Translations under genes and position numbers: made by a program
Part shown: piece by piece, positions 40,932 to 49,047 of the stretch
Layout: each line of letters begins with the position of its first letter
Numbering within the stretch: the first letter of the stretch is position 1
Source: Palsa-504 sp963790065
GTDB taxonomy: Bacteria > Actinomycetota > Actinomycetes > Streptosporangiales > Streptosporangiaceae
NCBI GenBank assembly: GCA_963790065.1
Contig: CAWBNK010000001.1
Location: 1 to 64,000, forward strand
Length of the DNA stretch: 64,000 bases
Direction of reading: 5' to 3'
Notes under the pieces: generated by a model
Database searches by the model: none
Seen by the model: only the letters and a program-made list of their open reading frames with translations
What the model was told of the DNA's origin: nothing

Positions 40932-41166
40932 TCTTACCTCCGTCACGACCTGCCCGGCTTAGTGCCGATTGGCCCGTCATACGGCTAAGCCTTCCACAGC
41001 GGGAACCGGCCGGTCCACGGGAAATGACAATCCTTATTTGCGCGCCGCAACCTCCGGCTGCGGGGTGCCCGGGCAGAAGTCATGGTCATTTGACTGATGA
41101 CGAGCGGCCGGGCATGCATCACACTGAAGATCTGCTGGCCACTAACCGAGCAGGGGGACAAACACG

Positions 41167-42741
41167 ATGAGCGTCAGCACCGCCGCAGGCGGCCGGTCGC
41201 GGAGCCTGATCCTGACCTCGATGATCTTCGCGGTGTCGATGACCTTCATCGACCAGACCATCGTCTCGATCGCCGCGCCCAAGATCCAGGCTGACCTGGG
41301 CCTGTCGAGCACCGGCATGCAGTGGGCCATCAACGCCTACCTGCTGGCCCTGGCCGCCCTGTTCGCCTTCGGCGGCCGCCTGGCCGATACGGTCGGGCAT
41401 CGCAGGATGGTCGTGCTCGGAGTCATCATCTTCGCCGGCTCCTCGGCATTGTGCGGCCTGACGCCCAGCGGCGCGGCCGCGGAGACCTGGCTGGTGGCTT
41501 TCCGCGCGCTGCAGGGCGCGGGCGGGGCCTTCATGTTCCCGGCCGCGCTGGCCATCGTGGTGCAGACCTTTGACCTGCACTCCCGAGGCCGCGCCCTGGC
41601 CCTGTTCTTCGGCATCGCCGGCGGGCTGACCGCGATCGGCCCGATCGCGGGCGGCTACCTGCTGGAGTGGACCTGGCGCGCCATCTTCTGGATCAACGTG
41701 CCGGTCGCCCTGATCGCCTTGGCCCTGATCGCCATCTCCAAGCCGGCCAACGAGGCCCGGCCCGCCCGGATGGACTACCGCGGCCTGGCCCTGATCGTGG
41801 CCGGCGTGGGGCTGAGCGTATTCGGGCTCCAGCAGTCCTCGATCTGGGGCTGGGGCAACCCGGCCATCGAGATCTGCATCGTCGCGGGACTTGTCCTCCT
41901 GGCCGTATTCGTGTACGTGGAGCGCCGCACCGCCTCACCGTTGATCAACATGCAGATCTTCAGCAACCGGGCGTTCGCGGTCGAGAACGTGATCCTGTTT
42001 ATCGCCATGATGGCGTTCATCCCGGTGTTCTTCTTCGCCAGCGTCTACGGACAGCTCGCGCTCGGGGAGAAGGCCACCACGGCCAGCCTGCTCATCTTGT
42101 ACTTCTTCCTGGGTTTCGTGGTCTGCGCGCAGATCGGCGGTCGGCTGCTGGACCGGGTCGGCGCCAAGCGGCCGGTGGTGCTCGGCTGCGTCCTGGCCAC
42201 CCTGGGGTTCGCGCTGTGGGCTAGCAAGGCGACCGACCTGCACGCCGGCTCGCAGGTCATTTACATCGTGCTGGCCGGAGCGGGGATGGGGTTCATGCTG
42301 GGCCAGGCCAACACCGACGCCGTGAACCGGGCCTCCCGGTACTCCTACGGCGAGGCCACCGGCATCACCCAGACCCTCCGCAACTACGGCGCCAGCGTGG
42401 GCTTCGCCATCTTGGGCACCATATTGATCTCCCAGTTCCGCTCGGCTATCACCTCCTCGCTGATCGCCAAGGGGCTGCCCGCGCCCGCGGCGGCCACGGC
42501 GGCGGCCAAGATCGCCCAGCTGCAGGGCGGCAACGCCAATCCCGCCGCGATCCCGCAGTTCATCCGGGCTGACTTCGCCGGCGCCATCAGGGACGTGCTG
42601 ATCGGGATGGCCGTGATCATGGGCGTAGCCGCGCTGGTGGCCCTGCGCGGTCTCAAGCGGGGAGTCCAGGAGCAAGCCGGCACCGAGCGGGAGCAGGCCG
42701 GCGAGGACCCGGACGCCGACCTGTACACCGCACCGCGGTAG
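41167..42741 (+). CDS. MFS exporter, DHA2 (EmrB/QacA-like) family
   Basis: The 524-residue, roughly 14-helix transporter has SMIFAVSMTFIDQTIVSIAAPKIQADLGLS (helix 1 with the DHA2 Asp), GGRLADTVGHRRMVVLG (motif A), ALQGAGGAFMFPAALAIV, and FGIAGGLTAIGPIAGGYLLEWTWRAIFWINVPV (motif C). A hydrophilic Gln/Glu tail ends the protein. It likely exports a drug-like or self-made compound. No regulator gene is adjacent, unlike the pair at 16.7-18.7 kb. Confidence 0.92.
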   Translation: MSVSTAAGGRSRSLILTSMIFAVSMTFIDQTIVSIAAPKIQADLGLSSTGMQWAINAYLLALAALFAFGGRLADTVGHRRMVVLGVIIFAGSSALCGLTPSGAAAETWLVAFRALQGAGGAFMFPAALAIVVQTFDLHSRGRALALFFGIAGGLTAIGPIAGGYLLEWTWRAIFWINVPVALIALALIAISKPANEARPARMDYRGLALIVAGVGLSVFGLQQSSIWGWGNPAIEICIVAGLVLLAVFVYVERRTASPLINMQIFSNRAFAVENVILFIAMMAFIPVFFFASVYGQLALGEKATTASLLILYFFLGFVVCAQIGGRLLDRVGAKRPVVLGCVLATLGFALWASKATDLHAGSQVIYIVLAGAGMGFMLGQANTDAVNRASRYSYGEATGITQTLRNYGASVGFAILGTILISQFRSAITSSLIAKGLPAPAAATAAAKIAQLQGGNANPAAIPQFIRADFAGAIRDVLIGMAVIMGVAALVALRGLKRGVQEQAGTEREQAGEDPDADLYTAPR

Positions 42742-42747
42742 CCAGGG

Positions 42748-44064
42748 CTAGATCAGCTCGCCGCTGGTCGCGCCCGTCTCGTCCAGGGTCTCATCAAGCG
42801 GCCCGCTGATCACGTCGATGGGCCCGGTGGCATCGTCGAGCGACTCGTCCAGTGGCTCAGGCGCCTCGGGCAGCACCTGCTCGACGTAGGCCCTGGTCGC
42901 GGCCGTGGTGCCCACGTCGCGGCCGGCCGCCTCGGACATGTACCAGCGGTGCTCGAGGACCTCGTGGAAGATCTCCGCCGGGGCCAGCCGGCCGCGCAGG
43001 CCGGCCGGGATGGCGGCGATCACCGGGTCATAGATCTCCTCCAGCCACCGGTTGGCCGCCACCACCTCGGAGATCGGGTGCCCTTCCTTCTGCTCCAGCC
43101 AGGCGCGGAAGCCGGCGATGTCGTTGAGCAGCCGGCGCGCCTGGTTCTCCCCGGCGTCGATCCCGGTCCGCAGGAACAGCTGCCTGGCGAAGTGCCCCGA
43201 CTCCGCGACCCGGGTCCGCACCCGCAGCTTGTTGCCCTCGGGGGTGGGGATCAGCTCCACCTCGTCGGCGTCGAAGCCCAGCTTGTTGAGCCGGTGCAGC
43301 CGCTCCGCGATCTGGCGCCGCTGGTCCGCCGGGCGCAGGATCTCTTCCCTGGTCAGCTCCTGCCACAGCGACCGGTAGCGCGTGTCCAGCTCATCGGCGA
43401 TCTCGACCGGGTCGATATCGAACGAGAGCCGCCCGCCCGCCTGCAGGTCAAGCAGTTCGCCGGCCACCCGTTCGGTGGCCAGTTCGATGTCATACCGCCG
43501 CTGCCCGCCGCTTAGCGCCGCGTGCTGCTCGCTGGTCTCCGCGTCGACCAGGTACGCCTCCAGCGTGCCCGCGTCGTAGCGGAACAGCGTGTTAGACAGC
43601 GAGCAGTCGCCCCAGAAGAACCCGGACATGTGCAGCCGGACCAGCAGTTCCACCAGGGCGTCCAGCAGCCCGTCCACGGGCTGGACGCCCCGCGGATGCG
43701 AGAAGACGGCCCGGTAAGTGGTGGAGAAGCTCAGGAACTTGGTGACCAGGATCGCGTCGGAGTCGGACTGCCTGGTATCGGCGTCCTCCAGGTCGACCGC
43801 GATCCCGATCGCCTCGACGGCCGGGATGTTCAGGCCGGCCAGGGCCCGCAGGATGCGGTACTCCCGCCGGGCCAGCCGCTCGCTCAGCTCCTTGAGGGCG
43901 TACAGGGTGCCGTCGTCGTAGACGAACCGCACCACGTGCCGGGAGATGCCCCGCTGCCTGATCTCGACCAGCCGGTCGTCGTGCCAGTCCTCGAGCGGCA
44001 CGGACCACGGCAGGGTGAGCAATCCGGCCGCGTGGTCGGCGGGAGGCGTGAAGACGAAGCGCAC
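42748..44064 (-). CDS. DUF4032 protein with kinase-like fold
   Basis: The 438-residue protein opens with a kinase-like (Kdo/lipopolysaccharide-kinase-type) N-lobe: RQRGISRHVVRFVYDDGTLYALKELSERLARREYRILRAL. A catalytic-loop-like MSGFFWGDCSLSNTLFRYDAGTLEAYLVDAETSE carries Asp-x4-Asn and a following Asp. The C-terminal half is the DUF4032 domain, and a Leu/Asp/Glu-rich repeat ends the protein (PLDESLDDATGPIDVISGPLDETLDETG). The family is widespread in actinobacteria with no known substrate. It converges on the MFS gene. Confidence 0.88.
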   Translation of the reverse strand: MRFVFTPPADHAAGLLTLPWSVPLEDWHDDRLVEIRQRGISRHVVRFVYDDGTLYALKELSERLARREYRILRALAGLNIPAVEAIGIAVDLEDADTRQSDSDAILVTKFLSFSTTYRAVFSHPRGVQPVDGLLDALVELLVRLHMSGFFWGDCSLSNTLFRYDAGTLEAYLVDAETSEQHAALSGGQRRYDIELATERVAGELLDLQAGGRLSFDIDPVEIADELDTRYRSLWQELTREEILRPADQRRQIAERLHRLNKLGFDADEVELIPTPEGNKLRVRTRVAESGHFARQLFLRTGIDAGENQARRLLNDIAGFRAWLEQKEGHPISEVVAANRWLEEIYDPVIAAIPAGLRGRLAPAEIFHEVLEHRWYMSEAAGRDVGTTAATRAYVEQVLPEAPEPLDESLDDATGPIDVISGPLDETLDETGATSGELI

Positions 44065-44091
44065 GATTAGATACCCTGCCGCATCACGGTT

Positions 44092-45030
44092 TTACTCCAG
44101 CCCCGACGGCGACATGTTGGCCCCGCTGATGACCACTGCGACCTGTTCGCCTGGTGCGGGCTTGTACGCCCCGGTCAGCAGGGCCGCGATCCCCACCGAG
44201 GCGGCCGGCTCGGCGGCGATCCGGAACGCCTGCCACAGCGCCCGCTGCGCGGCCAGGATCGAGGCGTCGTCGACGAGCACCACGTCGTCGACGTAAGCCT
44301 GGGTGATCTGGAAGACCAGCTCCCCGACCTGCCGGGGCGCCAGGGCGTCGGCCGCGACGCTGCCCGCCGGAGCGTCGACGGGCCGGCCCTCGGCCCGGGC
44401 GTAGCTGAGCGTGGGTGCACCGTCCGGCTCGACCCCGATCACCCGGACATCGCCGGTGAACCAGGACGCGATGCCGGAAATGAGCCCGCCGCCGCCGACC
44501 GGCACGAGCACGGTGTCGAGGGCATCGGCCTGCTCGGCCAGTTCCAGGCCCACCGTGCCCTGGCCCAGGATGGTCTCGCGCTGGTCGAAGGCGTGCACGG
44601 TCACGGCGCCGGAGCTGCGCATCCACTCCTGGGCGGCGGCCAGCGCGTCGGCGTAGCGATCGCCGGTGACCACCAGGTCGGCGCCGAGCCGGCGGATCCG
44701 CTCGACCTTGGCCGGGGCCGATACGGTCGGGACGAATATCTTGGCCGGGACCCCGCGTCGGCGGGCGGCGTACGCCACGGCCACCCCGTGATTGCCGCCG
44801 GACGCCGCGACCACTCCGGCGGCCGGCACGTCCCGCAGCAGCAGGTTAGTGAACGCGCCGCGGGCCTTGAACGAGCCCGCGCACTGCAGCTGCTCCAGCT
44901 TGAGCGTGGCCGCGGGCCAGGCCGGAGCCGATTCGTCGAGCTCGCTGAGCTCAACCTGGACCACCGGCGTCCGGCGGATGTACGGCCGGATCACCTCGTA
45001 GCAGCGGCGGATATCGTCACGAGAGATCAC
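44092..45030 (-). CDS. PLP-dependent serine/threonine dehydratase family enzyme
   Basis: The 312-residue protein is a fold-type II PLP enzyme. LQCAGSFKARGAF carries the Schiff-base Lys, ASGGNHGVAVAYAARRRG the phosphate-cradle Asn, and LVPVGGGGLISGIASW the Gly-rich PLP-phosphate loop. It lacks the ACT regulatory domain of biosynthetic threonine deaminase, so it resembles catabolic threonine/serine dehydratases that give 2-oxobutyrate or pyruvate plus ammonia. Its stop lies 28 bp from the DUF4032 start, on the same strand. Confidence 0.9.
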   Translation of the reverse strand: MISRDDIRRCYEVIRPYIRRTPVVQVELSELDESAPAWPAATLKLEQLQCAGSFKARGAFTNLLLRDVPAAGVVAASGGNHGVAVAYAARRRGVPAKIFVPTVSAPAKVERIRRLGADLVVTGDRYADALAAAQEWMRSSGAVTVHAFDQRETILGQGTVGLELAEQADALDTVLVPVGGGGLISGIASWFTGDVRVIGVEPDGAPTLSYARAEGRPVDAPAGSVAADALAPRQVGELVFQITQAYVDDVVLVDDASILAAQRALWQAFRIAAEPAASVGIAALLTGAYKPAPGEQVAVVISGANMSPSGLE

Positions 45031-45079
45031 CTCTGCACCCTACCCACCTGCCAAGCCACGGGGAGAGACTGACGATTTG

Positions 45080-45330
45080 ACATCCTCCCCGCCTGAAGGC
45101 GGGGATTCCAGCGGCTCGCGTCCGGTTAAGGAGCAAGCAGTTGAGGTTCGCGGTTCACGAGCCCGGCATTCCGGAAGCCTCCCCGCGCAGTCACGGCGTG
45201 CCCCGCCGCGATGTTCCTGGCCGCGTTCACGTCGGCGTTAGCGGCGTATCCGCAGGCTACGCAGGCGAACCGCGCTTGGCTCTCGCGCGACCTCGCGTCC
45301 ACGTGCCCGCACGCCGAGCACCGCTGGCTC
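45080..45330 (-). ncRNA. Probable omega RNA at the tnpB 3' end
   Basis: TnpB nucleases use an RNA from the element's right end, overlapping the 3' end of tnpB and running into flanking DNA that serves as guide. The right-end hairpin at 45087-45104 is where such an RNA would end its scaffold. The extent given is a rough estimate by analogy, not seen directly. Confidence 0.35.
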
Positions 45331-46316
45331 GTGAAGTGCGGCGTGACCTTCTCGACCCGGCCGGGAGCTTTGTCCTCCAGCCGGCGCACCAGCAGACCCC
45401 AGCCCGAGGCCAGGATGCCCCGGTTGAGCCCGGCTTTCTGACTGACGTTCCGGCCCGGGTGTTCCCGGGTGCCCCTCGCGGATCGGGTCATGTTCTTGAT
45501 CCGGAGATCTTCGACCCGGATCACGTCGAACCGCCGCGCGATCCCCGTGGTGGTCTTCTCCGCCCAGTCTTTGCGCCGGTCGGCCTGGCGAGCGTGCAAC
45601 CGCGCGATCGCGTGCTTGACCCGCGCGCGGCGGTTCGATCCCCGCTTGGCGCGGGCCAGTTTGCGCTCCAGGCGGCGCATATGGTTCCGCTCCCGCACGG
45701 CCAGGCCGGGGGCGCGCAGCAGCTCCCCGTTCGACAGGGCCGCGGACACCGCGACACCCCGGTCGATGCCGGCCACCTCGCCGTTGCCCGGTGCTGGGAT
45801 CGGAGCGGGGATCACCGCGAAGGCGACATGCCAGCGGTCGGCCCCGTCCATCATCACCCGGTAGGACTTGGCGTCCGGCGGCACCGGGCGGGACCAGCGG
45901 AACCGCACCCACCCCGCCTTCGGCACCCAGACCTCGCCGGTCTTTCTGCTGAGCCGCCGCACGTCCCATTGCCGTCCGCGCCGTCCCACGATCCGGAATC
46001 CTTCGTTCCGGCCGGCCTTGCGCCAGGTCGGCCGCCCGGCCGGATTCTTCGGGTTGAAGAAGGCCGCCATGGCCTGGGCGAAGTCTCGCAGGGCCTGCTG
46101 CTGTACCGTCTGGGAGCCGGCGGCCAGCCAGGGGTACCCGGCGCGGGCAGCGGTCAGCTGCCGGCACTGCTCCAGGTAACCTGGAGCGCCCTTGCGGCCC
46201 GGATGCCAGTGCGAGTGCTGCTCGACGGCCAGATTCCGTATGTACCGGGCGTGGCCGCAGTGGTCCCGCAGAACCGCCTCTTGGGCGGGGGTGGGGAGGA
46301 GCCGGTACCGAGACAT
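45126..46316 (-). CDS. tnpB: TnpB RNA-guided nuclease (IS605 OrfB family)
   Basis: The 396-residue protein carries an apparently intact RuvC-type centre: Asp in GEVAGIDRGVAVSAAL, Glu in VIRVEDLRIKNM, and Asp in YAANADVNAARNIAAG. Between the last two is the zinc finger CSACGH...CVACGY. The N-terminal HTH_OrfB segment is present (YRLLPTPAQEAVLRDHCGHARYIRNLAVEQ). TnpB cleaves DNA guided by omega RNA and helps the element persist after transposition. Length and motifs suggest an active enzyme. Confidence 0.93.
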   Translation of the reverse strand: MSRYRLLPTPAQEAVLRDHCGHARYIRNLAVEQHSHWHPGRKGAPGYLEQCRQLTAARAGYPWLAAGSQTVQQQALRDFAQAMAAFFNPKNPAGRPTWRKAGRNEGFRIVGRRGRQWDVRRLSRKTGEVWVPKAGWVRFRWSRPVPPDAKSYRVMMDGADRWHVAFAVIPAPIPAPGNGEVAGIDRGVAVSAALSNGELLRAPGLAVRERNHMRRLERKLARAKRGSNRRARVKHAIARLHARQADRRKDWAEKTTTGIARRFDVIRVEDLRIKNMTRSARGTREHPGRNVSQKAGLNRGILASGWGLLVRRLEDKAPGRVEKVTPHFTSQRCSACGHVDARSRESQARFACVACGYAANADVNAARNIAAGHAVTARGGFRNAGLVNREPQLLAP

Positions 46317-46361
46317 ACGAACATACTAGCGAATGCTACCGTCATTTCCAGGGAGGTGAAG

Positions 46362-46403
46362 CGGCGTTTCCTCCCGGTCTGAAGGCCGGGTCTCCACGCC
46401 GCG
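46362..46403. repeat. Left-end palindrome of the tnpB element
   Basis: GCGGCGT (46362) pairs with ACGCCGC (46397), and inside lies CCCGG-N9-CCGGG, giving a nested imperfect hairpin like the sub-terminal structures recognised by Y1 transposases. It lies directly upstream of the xdhC-like gene. Confidence 0.65.
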
Positions 46404-46409
46404 ATTCTG

Positions 46410-46967
46410 ATGACTGAGCACACGCATCACCACGACGAAGGCGACGCGTGCGCGGTGGCGCACGGCGCCGTGGCGCCCGCCGCCGTAACCGGATCGCGCG
46501 ATGCCGGGGAGCGCACGCTGGTCGCGGTCTTCGCCTCGCCGGTCGCGGGCTTCCTGCTGAGGTACGGTGCGGACCTGGGATTCCGCGGGATCCTGGTCGA
46601 GCCCGACGCCGCGCGCGCGGCCGGCGCCGCCGCCCTGGGATTCCCCCTGACCAGCGTGCCGCCAGATGACCTGGACGACGCCACCGACGTGGTCGTGACC
46701 GACCATCACCGGCCCGAGCTCGGCACCGTGCTGCGGGACGCGCTGGCCACCAAGGCCCGGTGGATCGGGGTCATGGGCAACCCGCACCACGCCGGGCCGC
46801 ACGTCCAGATGCTCACCGACCTGGGCGTGCCGGCCGACGAGATCGCCCGTGTGCACCGGCCGATCGGGCTCAACATCGGGTCCCGGACCCCGCCAGAGAT
46901 CGCCATCTCCACTCTGGCCGGGCTCCTGGCCGACCGCAACGGCCGGTCCGGCGGATTCGAGTTCTGA
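46410..46967 (+). CDS. XdhC/CoxI-family Rossmann protein
   Basis: The 185-residue protein has a His-rich N-terminus (MTEHTHHHDEGDAC) followed by the XdhC C-terminal Rossmann domain: LVAVFASPVAGFLLRYGADLGFRGILVEPDAA, DDLDDATDVVVTDHHRPELGTVLRDAL, IGVMGNPHHAG and the diagnostic RPIGLNIGSRTPPEIAISTLAGLLADRN. XdhC proteins bind molybdenum cofactor and help load xanthine dehydrogenase-type enzymes. This one lacks the usual N-terminal XdhC/CoxI domain, as seen in short actinobacterial versions. The tnpB element ends seven bases upstream and there is no clear ribosome binding site, so its original 5' end may have been replaced. Confidence 0.82.
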   Translation: MTEHTHHHDEGDACAVAHGAVAPAAVTGSRDAGERTLVAVFASPVAGFLLRYGADLGFRGILVEPDAARAAGAAALGFPLTSVPPDDLDDATDVVVTDHHRPELGTVLRDALATKARWIGVMGNPHHAGPHVQMLTDLGVPADEIARVHRPIGLNIGSRTPPEIAISTLAGLLADRNGRSGGFEF

Positions 46968-47086
46968 TCACCCGGCGGGCATATCCGTAGGGACCTTCCG
47001 GTTACACCCCGATAGCGGGTGATGCATTTGCGCGTAATAGGCTGAAACCAGCCTAAGCGGGGGCAAGGGCATACGGGAGGCGGGCT

Positions 47087-48835
47087 TTGTCCGGGGCGTT
47101 CCTCCGGCATCGGGGACTCATCGCGTTCGCCGCGGGAGGCGCGATGACGGAAGCCATCGCGCTCTCATTCCTCTCGCCTGCCGCCCGGCCGCTCGCGCCG
47201 CAGGTCACCGCGCTGCCACCGCTGGCCGCCTACCATGACCTGCGCTGGCTGTTCGCCTTCAATCAGTCGTGGCTGGGCTTCACCGGCGTGCTGGTGCTCA
47301 TGGTGCTGGCCCGCTCGGCCCTGGACGCGGTCCTGGTCCAGCTGGCCTGGCCCGGCGCGGGCGACCTGCCGGGGCCGCGGCTGCCCCGGCCGCGCTTCCT
47401 GACCTCGGTCCTGTCCTGCGCCGTGCTGACCGTGGTGGTCGGGCTGGTCATGTCGCCGGTGGTCACGCTGATGTTCGGGGTGGCGCTGCTCCCGTTCTCC
47501 TGGCCGTACCTGGCCGCGGTGCCCATCCTGCTCGGCACGGCGATCGTGCTGAGCCAGGGCGGCGTCGGCCAGGCCTGGTGGCGGCACCTGCCCCCGGCGG
47601 CCACCGCGGCCTGGGTCATCGCGACCTTCGCGATCCTGTCCCTGGCCTCGGCGCTGATGGCGCACCTGGACACGCCGGGCATCGTAGCCGTGGCCGGGCT
47701 GGCCGGGATCATCGACGCCCGGGCCTGGTACGGGCTCACCGCGGCGGTGGCGCGGCGCTCGGTGGAACGGCCGCTGCATCCCTGGCACTGGCGGGCCGCC
47801 CTGCAGCGGGTCCGGCGGGCGCTGCGGCACCGGACCAGCTGGGTGCCGGTGGCGCCGCTGGCGGCCGTGATGGTGATCGCCCTCGTAGTGGGCCTGGCCC
47901 GGCTGTCGTTCACCGGGACCGTCCGGTTCGCCACCGGGAACAGCGACGCGGTGGCCGGGGCGGTCGCCGGGGACGTGGCAGGCATCGGCCTGACGCCCGC
48001 CAGCGGCTCGGGCGCATCCAGCGGACTGGGGGCCGCTGCCGCGACCACGGCCAAGCCGCACGGAGCGCTGCTCGTGGTCGAGGGTTTCGGGTCGAGTTGC
48101 TGTCGCGACGCCGACGCGTTGCGGGCCGCCGATCCCAGCCTGCTCGTGCGCCAGTTCTCCTACCTGGGCCTGAACGCCGGCGGCCAGCCGGTTCCCTACG
48201 GCCCGGCGGCCGGAGACCTGCCTATCCAGGTGCTCGGCGACCGGATGGCTACGCAGGTGGAGAAGCTTTACCGGCAGGTCGGCACGCCGGTGGACATCGT
48301 GGCCGAGAGCGAGGGCACCCTCGGCCTGTACGCCATGCTGGCCCGGCACCCGCACGTGCCGGTCGGGTCACTGGTCCTGCTCAGTCCCATCGTCGAGCCC
48401 GGCCAGATCACCGAGGCGGGCGACACCGTGCCCGGCTCCGCGCTGCTCACCCTGAACAACCTGGTCGGCGGCATGTCGCCGTACGGCAGTTCGGGCGCGC
48501 AGCAGCTGATCGACTCGGTGAGCGAATTCGGCGCCCGCTACTTCAGCGTGGTCAGCCACGAGGTGAGCCTGCCCTGGATGGCGGTGATCCCGCTGGCCAA
48601 CGCGGTCACGCTGCCCGCGTGCCCGTGGCCGCAGAACGTGATCTTCATCGACGCCTTCCACGGCGGCCTGCTCGGCAACGCCTCGGTCCGGCAGATGATC
48701 GAGGAGTTCCTGTCCAGCGGCAGCGCGGATGCCGATGCCACCTCGCAGCGGCAGCTGCGCGCCGCGGCGCAGCTCATCGCGTCGGCGGCCACGGCCTGGC
48801 GGATGCCGCAACTGAATCAGGCCTGCCCCTCGTGA
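47087..48835 (+). CDS. Membrane-anchored alpha/beta-hydrolase-like protein
   Basis: The 582-residue protein has about six N-terminal membrane helices (residues 15-290, for example WLGFTGVLVLMVLARSALDAV and VLTVVVGLVMSPVVTLMFGVALLPF). An extracytoplasmic hydrolase-like domain of about 250 residues follows, with GALLVVEGFGSSCC, DIVAESEGTLGLYAMLARHP (nucleophile-elbow pattern with Ser as AESEG) and VIFIDAFHGGLLG near the end, which may hold the His. The TTG start at 47087 is supported by GGGAGG six bases upstream. I infer an esterase-like surface enzyme; the substrate is unknown. Confidence 0.72.
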   Translation: MSGAFLRHRGLIAFAAGGAMTEAIALSFLSPAARPLAPQVTALPPLAAYHDLRWLFAFNQSWLGFTGVLVLMVLARSALDAVLVQLAWPGAGDLPGPRLPRPRFLTSVLSCAVLTVVVGLVMSPVVTLMFGVALLPFSWPYLAAVPILLGTAIVLSQGGVGQAWWRHLPPAATAAWVIATFAILSLASALMAHLDTPGIVAVAGLAGIIDARAWYGLTAAVARRSVERPLHPWHWRAALQRVRRALRHRTSWVPVAPLAAVMVIALVVGLARLSFTGTVRFATGNSDAVAGAVAGDVAGIGLTPASGSGASSGLGAAAATTAKPHGALLVVEGFGSSCCRDADALRAADPSLLVRQFSYLGLNAGGQPVPYGPAAGDLPIQVLGDRMATQVEKLYRQVGTPVDIVAESEGTLGLYAMLARHPHVPVGSLVLLSPIVEPGQITEAGDTVPGSALLTLNNLVGGMSPYGSSGAQQLIDSVSEFGARYFSVVSHEVSLPWMAVIPLANAVTLPACPWPQNVIFIDAFHGGLLGNASVRQMIEEFLSSGSADADATSQRQLRAAAQLIASAATAWRMPQLNQACPS

Positions 48836-48897
48836 GATGCCGCGGCACCGCGGGGGCGCGGTGGCGCGACGGTCGGTGATCCGCTACGCTGATCCGC

Positions 48898-48939
48898 GTG
48901 ACGCCCGCAGCTGACCTTCAGTGGTGGCGCCGCCCCTAG
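48898..48939 (+). CDS. trpL: trp operon leader peptide (TrpL), 13 aa with tandem Trp codons
   Basis: GTG 48898 opens a 13-codon frame reading MTPAADLQWWRRP. Two consecutive TGG codons lie just before a hairpin, and the stop is within that hairpin. Position 109 bp upstream of trpEG, followed by a terminator, is the classic layout of transcription attenuation by Trp-tRNA supply. Confidence 0.85.
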   Translation: MTPAADLQWWRRP

Positions 48940-49022
48940 GCGGCGCGCACTCGCGTTACGATCCCCAAGCGACCGCCCGGGAACGGCGGCCGCTTTTTTG
49001 TTTTCCCGGCCGCCGTTCCGGG
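48927..49022 (+). promoter_or_regulatory. trp attenuator with alternative hairpins
   Basis: Three structures can form. Hairpin 1 (GCGCCGCC-CCTA-GGCGGCGC, 48927-48946) overlaps the leader's last codons. The terminator stem (48969-48993) ends in a T-run. A competing long hairpin, GGAACGGCGGCCG near 48980 with CGGCCGCCGTTCC ending at 49019, places the T-run in its loop and shares the terminator's 3' arm. The stems are read directly; the switching mechanism is inferred from known trp attenuators. Confidence 0.7.
48969..48999 (+). terminator. trp attenuator terminator
   Basis: GCGACCGCC (48969-48977) and GGCGGCCGC (48985-48993) form a nine-pair stem with one mismatch and a seven-base loop, followed at once by TTTTTTGTTTT. 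This is a canonical intrinsic terminator, rare in such GC-rich DNA, placed between trpL and trpEG. Confidence 0.85.
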
Positions 49023-49047
49023 GCCCGGAATCCTATAAGAGGCCACC

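Larger units (their letters stand above)
45077..46403 (-). mobile_element. IS200/IS605-type element carrying only tnpB (IS1341-like)
   Basis: The unit is bounded by two sub-terminal palindromes. CCCCGCC-TGAA-GGCGGGG (45087-45104) follows the end of tnpB, inside a typical right-end context (GAATCCCC...GGGGAGGATGTCAA on the minus strand). A longer imperfect palindrome (46362-46403) lies before tnpB. No tnpA (Y1 transposase) gene is present, so the element would depend on a transposase in trans. Its left end stops seven bases before the xdhC-like start codon. Exact ends are inferred from the hairpins. Confidence 0.75.
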
